Source: Verrucomicrobiales bacterium (GTDB taxonomy: Bacteria > Verrucomicrobiota > Verrucomicrobiia > Verrucomicrobiales > Verrucomicrobiaceae). Taken from it: a stretch of DNA of 9,921 bases. Location: positions 23,290 to 33,210 of the forward strand of contig DNXB01000599.1 of NCBI GenBank assembly GCA_003506995.1. The letters are read 5' to 3'. Of the stretch, positions 6,932-9,921 are shown piece by piece (the first letter of the stretch is position 1; the number at the start of each line of letters is the position of its first letter). A program made the position numbers and the translations under genes. Under the pieces are notes generated by a model, which saw only the letters and a list, made by a program, of their open reading frames with translations, did not search any database and was not told where the DNA came from.

Positions 6932-8077
6932 TCATCGGAGTTTGAGCGTGGCGAGGCCGAGCATGGCGAAGAGCAAAGAAAGCACCCAGAAGCGGACGAT
7001 GACCTGGTTCTCGTGCCAGCCGCCGAGCTCGAAGTGATGATGGATCGGAGCCATGCGGAAGACGCGCTTGCCGCGCTTTTTGAAGCTGATGACCTGGATG
7101 ATCACGCTCATGGCCTCCATGACGAACACGCCGCCGACGAGCGCGAGCACGATCTCCTGCTTGCAGCCGATGGCGAGCGCGGCGATGCAGCCGCCGAGCG
7201 CGAGGGAGCCGGTGTCGCCCATGAACATCTTGGCGGGATGCGCGTTGAACCACAGGAAGCCGAGACAGGCGCCAGCCATCGCCATCGCCACGATGGGCAG
7301 CTCGTTGGCGAGGCTGTGGTGCGCGACGCCGAGGTATTCAGAGTAACGCGCGTTGCCGCAGATGTAGCCAAACCCGGCATAGGCGATGGCGGTGGTGACG
7401 GAGCAGCCGGTGGCAAGACCATCAAGGCCGTCGGTGAGATTCACCGCGTTCGACGCGCCGACGATGATGAGCGCAAACAACGCCACGGCGAAGATGTGCA
7501 TGTCCGCGATCACCGCGTTCTTCACGAAGGGCAGGTACAGCGCCCGCAGCGTGACGTCGTTGTCCGCCGGCACCGCGTAGGCGAACATCAGGCCCGCCAG
7601 CACGGCCACGGAGGTCTGCCAGATGAGCTTGGTGCGCGCGCTGACGCCCTTGGAGTTCTTTTTGCTGATCTTGAGGTAGTCGTCGCGAAAACCGAGCGCC
7701 CCGAGGCCGATGGTGGTGAACAAAACAGTCCACACCATGATGTTGTCCCACTTCGCCCAGAGAAGTGTGGAGATGATGATCGCGCCAAGGATCAAAATGC
7801 CGCCCATCGTCGGGGTGCCGGCTTTTTTGCCATGCAGCTCATGCAGTTTATGCACTTCCTCGGCGGAGCGGATCGGCTGGCCGATCTTGAGCGAGATCAG
7901 TTTGCGGATCAGGCGCTCGCCATACATCAGCGAGAGCACGAAGGCCGTGATCGCGGCCCCGCCCGCACGAAACGTGTGGTACTTGAACAGGTTGAGGATC
8001 TTGTACAGAGCGGCGTCATCGCTGATCCAATGATGAGCTGTGAGCCATTCCCTGAATTCGTAAAGCCAGTACATCAT
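6932..8077 (-). CDS. mraY: MraY, phospho-MurNAc-pentapeptide translocase
   Basis: A 381-residue polytopic inner-membrane enzyme. It transfers phospho-MurNAc-pentapeptide from UDP to undecaprenyl phosphate, making lipid I. Diagnostic motifs are GTPTMGG (87-93), FRDDYLK (130-136, catalytic Asp pair), NLTDGLDGLA (213-222), FNAHPAKMFMGDTGS (277-291) and MAPIHHHFELGGW (342-354). About ten membrane segments are visible. The HHH motif separates MraY from WecA-type relatives. The start ATG at 8077 overlaps the murF stop as ATGA. A second ATG follows at once (8072-8074), so the start could be one codon later. No Shine-Dalgarno is seen, and the overlap suggests translational coupling to murF. Confidence 0.97.
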   Translation of the reverse strand: MMYWLYEFREWLTAHHWISDDAALYKILNLFKYHTFRAGGAAITAFVLSLMYGERLIRKLISLKIGQPIRSAEEVHKLHELHGKKAGTPTMGGILILGAIIISTLLWAKWDNIMVWTVLFTTIGLGALGFRDDYLKISKKNSKGVSARTKLIWQTSVAVLAGLMFAYAVPADNDVTLRALYLPFVKNAVIADMHIFAVALFALIIVGASNAVNLTDGLDGLATGCSVTTAIAYAGFGYICGNARYSEYLGVAHHSLANELPIVAMAMAGACLGFLWFNAHPAKMFMGDTGSLALGGCIAALAIGCKQEIVLALVGGVFVMEAMSVIIQVISFKKRGKRVFRMAPIHHHFELGGWHENQVIVRFWVLSLLFAMLGLATLKLR

Positions 8078-9432
8078 GATGCGGAAAAATGCGTGAGAAC
8101 CTGTTCCATGCGCGCGGAGCGGCTGCCTTTGAGCAGCACCACGTCTCCCTCACACAGCCACTCGCGCAGACGGGCGGCGCAGGCGGCATGATCGGGAAAA
8201 TGCTCGGAGGGCACGGCCTTGGAGGCTGCGGTGATCCAGGCGGCCTCGCTGCCACCGACGCTGAAAACAGCATCGAGCTTCAGCGATCCGGCGAACTCGC
8301 CCACGCGGCGATGCTCGGCCTCCGCGATGGCCCCCAGCTCGCCCATGCGTCCCAGCACAGCGACACGACGGGCCTTGCCAAGCGTGCTGAGCGTGCGCAA
8401 TCCGGCGATCATGCTGTCGTGATTCGCGTTGTATGTATCGTCGATGAACTGAATGCCGTTGACGACCTTCGGCTCGACACGACCGCCAGTCAGCTTGGCC
8501 TGGTTCAGCGCATCCGCGATGTTCGCCGGCGCGATGCCCTGCCGCCAGCCCATGCATGCGGCGAGCGCGGCGTTGCCGACCATGTGCTCACCGAGGATCG
8601 GGAGGCGTGTTTCAACTTTTTCGCCGCCGAAATCGAGCGTGAAACTCGTTCCGGTGGCGTCAGCACGAAGATGGGAGGCCGAAACGTCGCCACAACCGAC
8701 GCCTGCGGTGGAAACCGTGGCCTGGCAGTGGCGGGTGATGAGCTCGCTGTATTTGTCGTTGGCGTTGAGCACGACAATGCCGCCGCGTTTCACCTGGGCG
8801 GGCAGAGTGGCCTTTTCCCAGGCAATTGCGTCCTGCGTGACCATGTATTCGATGTGGGCCATGCCGACGTTGGTGAGGATGGCGGCGTCAGGATCGGCGA
8901 TGTCGGTGAGCACCTTGATCTCACCCGGATGGTTCATGCCCATCTCGGTGATGCAGCATTGATCTCCCTCGCGCAGCGAAAGCAGCGTGAGCGGCAGACC
9001 GATGTGGTTGTTCAGATTGCCGAAAGTGGCGCGGGTCTGGCATTTGCGGGCCATGACGATGGCAGCGAGATCCTTGGTCGAGGTTTTGCCGTTGCTGCCG
9101 GTCAAACCGATGATCAGCGGCGCATGATGCTGGCGATAACCACGCGCCATGTTTTGCAGAGCAAGCAAGGTGTCGCCCACCTCGATCACGGCACAGGGCA
9201 GCGCTCCCCAGGCCGGATTGATCTTGCTGACAACGACCGCGGCAGCACCTGCGGCGGCGACTTGCGGGATGAAGTCGTGCGCGTCGAATTTGTCTCCCAC
9301 AAGAGCCACGAAAACCAAGCCAGCGGTGATTTTGCGCGAGTCGGTGTTCACGTTCGTCACCAAGCGCGATCCATCGCCACGCAGTGTGCCTGCGGCGAAA
9401 TTGGAGAGCGTTTGGAGAGGAATCGGAATCAT
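8074..9432 (-). CDS. murF: MurF, UDP-MurNAc-tripeptide:D-Ala-D-Ala ligase
   Basis: A 452-residue cytoplasmic Mur ligase that adds D-Ala-D-Ala to complete UDP-MurNAc-pentapeptide. Motifs are NTDSRK (29-34, substrate-binding N-terminal domain), GSNGKTSTK (112-120, ATP loop), NLNNHIGLPLTLL (139-151), EMGMNHPGEI (163-172), LTNVGMAHIE (186-195), GEHMVGNAALA (281-291), DDTYNANHDSM (331-341), LGRMGELG (360-367) and LKGSRSARMEQV (434-445). NNxxGxP and DDxYNANxxSM are typical of MurF. The open frame continues upstream to 9663, but that part translates the repeat array and the antiparallel tail of murE. ATG 9432 puts the N-terminal domain at its normal place. There is no Shine-Dalgarno, and a long potential hairpin ends 5 bases before the start. 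It overlaps mraY by 4 bases. Confidence 0.96.
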   Translation of the reverse strand: MIPIPLQTLSNFAAGTLRGDGSRLVTNVNTDSRKITAGLVFVALVGDKFDAHDFIPQVAAAGAAAVVVSKINPAWGALPCAVIEVGDTLLALQNMARGYRQHHAPLIIGLTGSNGKTSTKDLAAIVMARKCQTRATFGNLNNHIGLPLTLLSLREGDQCCITEMGMNHPGEIKVLTDIADPDAAILTNVGMAHIEYMVTQDAIAWEKATLPAQVKRGGIVVLNANDKYSELITRHCQATVSTAGVGCGDVSASHLRADATGTSFTLDFGGEKVETRLPILGEHMVGNAALAACMGWRQGIAPANIADALNQAKLTGGRVEPKVVNGIQFIDDTYNANHDSMIAGLRTLSTLGKARRVAVLGRMGELGAIAEAEHRRVGEFAGSLKLDAVFSVGGSEAAWITAASKAVPSEHFPDHAACAARLREWLCEGDVVLLKGSRSARMEQVLTHFSAS

Positions 9433-9437
9433 GATGA

Positions 9438-9523
9438 AATGACGAATGACGAATGACGAATGACGAATGTATTCCAGATGACGAAGGCATTCGTCATTCG
9501 GCATTCTGCATTCGTCATTGGCG
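9438..9523. repeat. Heptamer inverted-repeat array C (murE-murF gap)
   Basis: The left arm is four perfect copies of GACGAAT (9441-9468), with one more, GACGAAG, at 9480-9486. The right arm is four inverted words in exact 7-base phase, ATTCGTC, ATTCGGC, ATTCTGC, ATTCGTC (9489-9516), then a weak fifth, ATTGGCG. The arms pair over 31 positions (9438-9468 with 9489-9519) with only 3 mismatches, around a 20-base loop. The array fills most of the 97-base gap. On the transcribed strand the stem ends 5 bases before the murF ATG. The identical left copies suggest recent expansion, and the right arm looks older. Confidence 0.9.
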
Positions 9524-9538
9524 CGGCGTTCATTGGCG
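9515..9538. repeat. 9-base direct repeat around the murE stop
   Basis: TCATTGGCG occurs at 9515-9523, the outer end of array C, and again at 9530-9538, where it contains the murE stop codon and the codons just before it. The copies are 15 bases apart start to start. It may record a small duplication when the array arose or grew, or be chance within word-rich sequence. Confidence 0.5.
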
Positions 9539-9921
9539 TTCGTTTCGGTCTGGGCGGTCGAAGCCGCCGCGCATGGCTTCGCGTTCGGCGGCTTTTTCCT
9601 CACGCTCCTGGGCGCGGGCGGTTTTGAGATCCTGCATGAGATAGCGGGCGATCTTGCGGTCATCGAAGGGATGCTTCTTGCCCTGGATGTCCTGGTAATC
9701 CTCGTGGCCTTTGCCGGCGATGAGCACCAGATCGCCCTCCCAGGCGTTTTCGAGCGCCGTGCGGATGGCCTCGCGGCGGTCGGCGATGATGGCGTGCTTC
9801 TGCGGACGGACGAAACCGGCCTTCGCGTCGTTCAGAATCTGCTCGGGGTCTTCTGTGCGTGGATTGTCGGAGGTAAGCACACAAATGTCGCTCCCAGCCT
9901 CGGCGGCGGCGGCCATCTTCG
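9530..9921 (-). CDS. murE: MurE, meso-diaminopimelate-adding ligase, C-terminal part
   Basis: The last 129 residues of a Mur ligase; the rest lies beyond the right edge. MurE adds the third residue to UDP-MurNAc-L-Ala-D-Glu in the cytoplasm. The motif TSDNPRTEDP is clear. DNPR (bases 9857-9868) is the signature of enzymes using meso-diaminopimelate, where lysine-adding enzymes usually lack the Arg. GKGHEDYQDIQGKKHPFDDR further on matches the family C-terminus. About 30 extra residues, mostly Arg, Glu, Ala and Lys (AQEREEKAAEREAMRGG...), follow the usual end of the fold and are likely a disordered or helical tail. The gene is first in this series, 97 bases upstream of murF, with array C between them. 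Confidence 0.95.
   Translation of the reverse strand, partial: KMAAAAEAGSDICVLTSDNPRTEDPEQILNDAKAGFVRPQKHAIIADRREAIRTALENAWEGDLVLIAGKGHEDYQDIQGKKHPFDDRKIARYLMQDLKTARAQEREEKAAEREAMRGGFDRPDRNERQ

Noticed and set aside
5714..8191. An 825-codon open frame on the plus strand opposite murD and mraY.
   Set aside because: It lies antisense to two clearly recognised enzymes and crosses the gap between them. Its composition (His, Arg, Asp, Glu, Gly rich) is typical of the reverse frame of GC-rich coding DNA, and no domain is recognisable.
8089..9456. A 455-codon open frame on the plus strand opposite murF.
   Set aside because: It is the antisense shadow of murF, ends inside the heptamer array, and shows no domain or ribosome site.
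9438..9523. CRISPR array.
   Set aside because: The units are only 7 bases with no spacers, arranged as inverted arms, and no cas genes are present.
9433..9663. N-terminal extension of murF by 77 codons.
   Set aside because: The added residues translate the repeat array (SSFVIRH-like text) and overlap the murE tail. The MurF fold starts normally at ATG 9432. Similar repeat-derived peptides occur, from memory, in automatic annotations of environmental bacteria.

Overview
The window is the middle and end of a division and cell-wall (dcw) gene cluster from a GC-rich bacterium. It is most likely a member of the Planctomycetes-Verrucomicrobia-Chlamydiae (PVC) group, and my best guess is Verrucomicrobiota. 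Two things support this. A LysM-protein gene sits between murD and ftsW, the slot held by the LysM-containing nlpD gene in Chlamydia. MurE carries the DNPR motif of meso-diaminopimelate-adding enzymes, so the organism makes Gram-negative-type peptidoglycan. The genus-level assignment is inference.

Layout. Positions 1-1190 hold two plus-strand genes: the 3' end of an unrecognised gene and gluQ (glutamyl-Q tRNA(Asp) synthetase), 2 bases apart. The rest of the window is one minus-strand series, read from right to left: murE (3' part), murF, mraY, murD, a LysM membrane protein, ftsW, murG, and a secreted SH3/BamE-like protein. The last gene is convergent with gluQ, and their stop codons touch with no bases between them.

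How the genes work together. MurD, MurE and MurF are successive amino-acid ligases that build UDP-MurNAc-pentapeptide. MraY moves it onto the lipid carrier (lipid I), MurG adds GlcNAc (lipid II), and FtsW polymerises lipid II at the division septum. The LysM protein probably binds the finished wall. murC, murB, ddl, ftsQ, ftsA and ftsZ do not follow murG here.

The most unusual content lies between the genes. Three of the four long gaps in the minus-strand series (murE-murF, mraY-murD, LysM-ftsW) are almost filled by arrays of degenerate 7-base words arranged as inverted arms. The words share a core close to NGCGAAN, and the last base is characteristic of each array (T, G and C respectively). 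Each array ends close to the start codon of the next gene. The murF array can fold into a long hairpin 5 bases from the murF start. None of the seven minus-strand starts in the window has a recognisable Shine-Dalgarno sequence, whereas gluQ has a good one. Together these make the operon's post-transcriptional control the part most worth a second look.
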